The notes beneath the pieces were generated by a model. That model made no database searches. It was not told the DNA's origin and saw nothing but the letters and a program-made list of their open reading frames with translations. Shown piece after piece: positions 13,810 through 14,660 of a stretch of DNA of 14,660 nucleotides. Location: assembly GCA_027487195.1 (NCBI GenBank), contig JAIYEB010000349.1:1-14660 (forward strand). Reading direction: 5' to 3'. Within the stretch, counting starts at the first letter, position 1; the number at the start of each line of letters is the position of its first letter. This DNA is from Hyphomicrobiales bacterium. Its GTDB lineage: Bacteria > Pseudomonadota > Alphaproteobacteria > Rhizobiales > UBA4765. The position numbers and the translations under genes were made by a program.

Positions 13810-14660
13810 ATGTCGCGCCTAGCATTCTGCCTCTTCCTGCTCCTTGGTCTGGGAATCGGTCCCGGAGCCGAAGCCAATTCGCGGATCAAGGACCTTGCCG
13901 ATGTGGAAGGCGTGCGCTCCAATCAACTGATTGGTTATGGCCTTGTCGTCGGGCTCAACGGCACCGGCGACCGACTGAACAACGCTCCCTTCACCCGCCA
14001 GGCCCTGACAGCGATGCTGGAGCGGCTTGGTGTCAACACACGGGGCGCAAACCTTCGTACCGCAAACGTTGCAGCCGTCATGGTCACGGCGAACCTGCCG
14101 GCCTTTGCCACATCCGGCACCCGCATCGACGTCACTGTCTCGACCCTTGGTGATGCCACCAGCCTTCAGGGCGGAACATTGTTGATCACGCCGCTCCTTG
14201 GTGCGGATGGTGAGGTCTATGCCGTTGCCCAGGGGCCGGTCGCAGTTGCCGGGTTCGTTGCCCAGGGCGAGGCAGCATCCGTCACGCGCGGCGTGCCGAC
14301 GTCCGGGCGCATCTCGAACGGTGCGTTGGTCGAGCGTGAAATTGAATTCCGCCTCTCGGGCATGACAAGCCTCAGGCTTGCACTGCGAAATCCCGACCTA
14401 ACCACATCGCGCCGCGTCGCCTCCGCTATCAATGACTATCTCGGCATGGCGGCAGCAGAAACGACTGATCCATCAACGATCCGCCTTCAGGTGCCCCAAG
14501 CCTATCAAGGCAACATGATCGCGCTCCTGTCCGAAATCGAACAGCTCCGTGTTGAGCCGGACACAAGTGCGCGCGTTGTCATCGACGAGCGGTCGGGGAT
14601 TGTCGTGATGGGCCGAGATGTGCGCGTCTCGACCGTTGCGATTGCGCAGGGAAATCTCAC
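13810..14660 (+). CDS. flgI: Flagellar P-ring protein FlgI (3' end outside window)
   Basis: The frame stays open from ATG 13810 to the window end, giving 283 residues of a protein usually about 370 long. A signal peptide (about 1-22, ending GAEA) precedes SRIKDLADVEGVRSNQLIGYGLVVGLNGTGD, the diagnostic FlgI N-terminus. Further family stretches are NVAAVMVTANLPAFATSGTRIDVTVSTLGDATSLQGGTLLITPLLGADGEVYAVAQGPVAV and, near the edge, ARVVIDERSGIVVMGRDVRVSTVAIAQGNLT. GGAG at 13799-13802 lies 7 bases before the start. FlgI forms the ring around the rod in the peptidoglycan layer and depends on FlgA. It is read from the sigma-54 promoter at 13762-13777 and is divergent from fliX. Confidence 0.96.
   Translation, partial: MSRLAFCLFLLLGLGIGPGAEANSRIKDLADVEGVRSNQLIGYGLVVGLNGTGDRLNNAPFTRQALTAMLERLGVNTRGANLRTANVAAVMVTANLPAFATSGTRIDVTVSTLGDATSLQGGTLLITPLLGADGEVYAVAQGPVAVAGFVAQGEAASVTRGVPTSGRISNGALVEREIEFRLSGMTSLRLALRNPDLTTSRRVASAINDYLGMAAAETTDPSTIRLQVPQAYQGNMIALLSEIEQLRVEPDTSARVVIDERSGIVVMGRDVRVSTVAIAQGNL

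Noticed and set aside
1..14660. tRNA or rRNA genes, CRISPR arrays, insertion sequences, phage genes
   Set aside because: None seen. All long intervals are accounted for by genes, and no gap without a gene exceeds 300 bases.

Overview
The window is a stretch of flagellar chromosome from an alphaproteobacterium. It is GC-rich. It carries several genes typical of that class: fliX divergent from flgI, a DUF6468 protein and a MotE-like protein behind fliM, and a DksA with a single cysteine. The fliL/flgF and fliX/flgI arrangements recall Caulobacter-type (polar flagellum, CtrA and sigma-54/FlbD controlled) systems. I do not assign a genus.

Layout. 1-853 (+): the last codons of a probable fliO, then complete fliP (export gate). 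863-7328 (-): a tight five-gene operon read leftward, fliL, fliM, DUF6468 protein, MotE-like protein, and a very large (1175 aa) exported beta/TPR protein. It converges on fliP with only 9 bases between stops. 7329-7563: divergent control region. 7564-10956 (+): flgF, flgG, flgA, flgH (proximal and distal rod, P-ring chaperone, L-ring), closed by a clear intrinsic terminator at 11005-11036. 11167-12054 (+): a stand-alone PhzF-family isomerase, unrelated to motility. 12144-12917 (-): dksA followed three bases later by a small unknown lipoprotein gene. 13178-13600 (-): fliX. 13601-13809: second divergent control region. 13810-14660 (+): flgI (P-ring), running off the window end.

The strongest non-coding signal is that both divergent control regions have the same order of sites. 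From the leftward gene to the rightward gene these are a CtrA-like TTAA-N7-TTAA element (imperfect, on the side of fliL or fliX), a perfect palindrome CGGCA-N5-TGCCG, a perfect match to the IHF consensus, and a sigma-54 -24/-12 promoter (GG-N10-GC) about 35-40 bases before the flgF or flgI start. This is what is expected if CtrA drives the early operon (fliL...) and fliX, while sigma-54 with an enhancer-binding activator of the FlbD kind and IHF drives the late rod/ring genes. FliX, a known partner of FlbD in Caulobacter, is itself encoded here.

The least described part is the distal half of the fliL operon: a bitopic, proline-rich DUF6468 protein (candidate flagellar placement factor), a membrane-anchored MotE-like coiled-coil protein, and the 1175 aa exported protein with N-terminal beta domains and a C-terminal TPR superhelix. 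Together they could form a periplasmic motor- or stator-associated assembly, analogous to MotC/MotE of rhizobia. That last point is inference.
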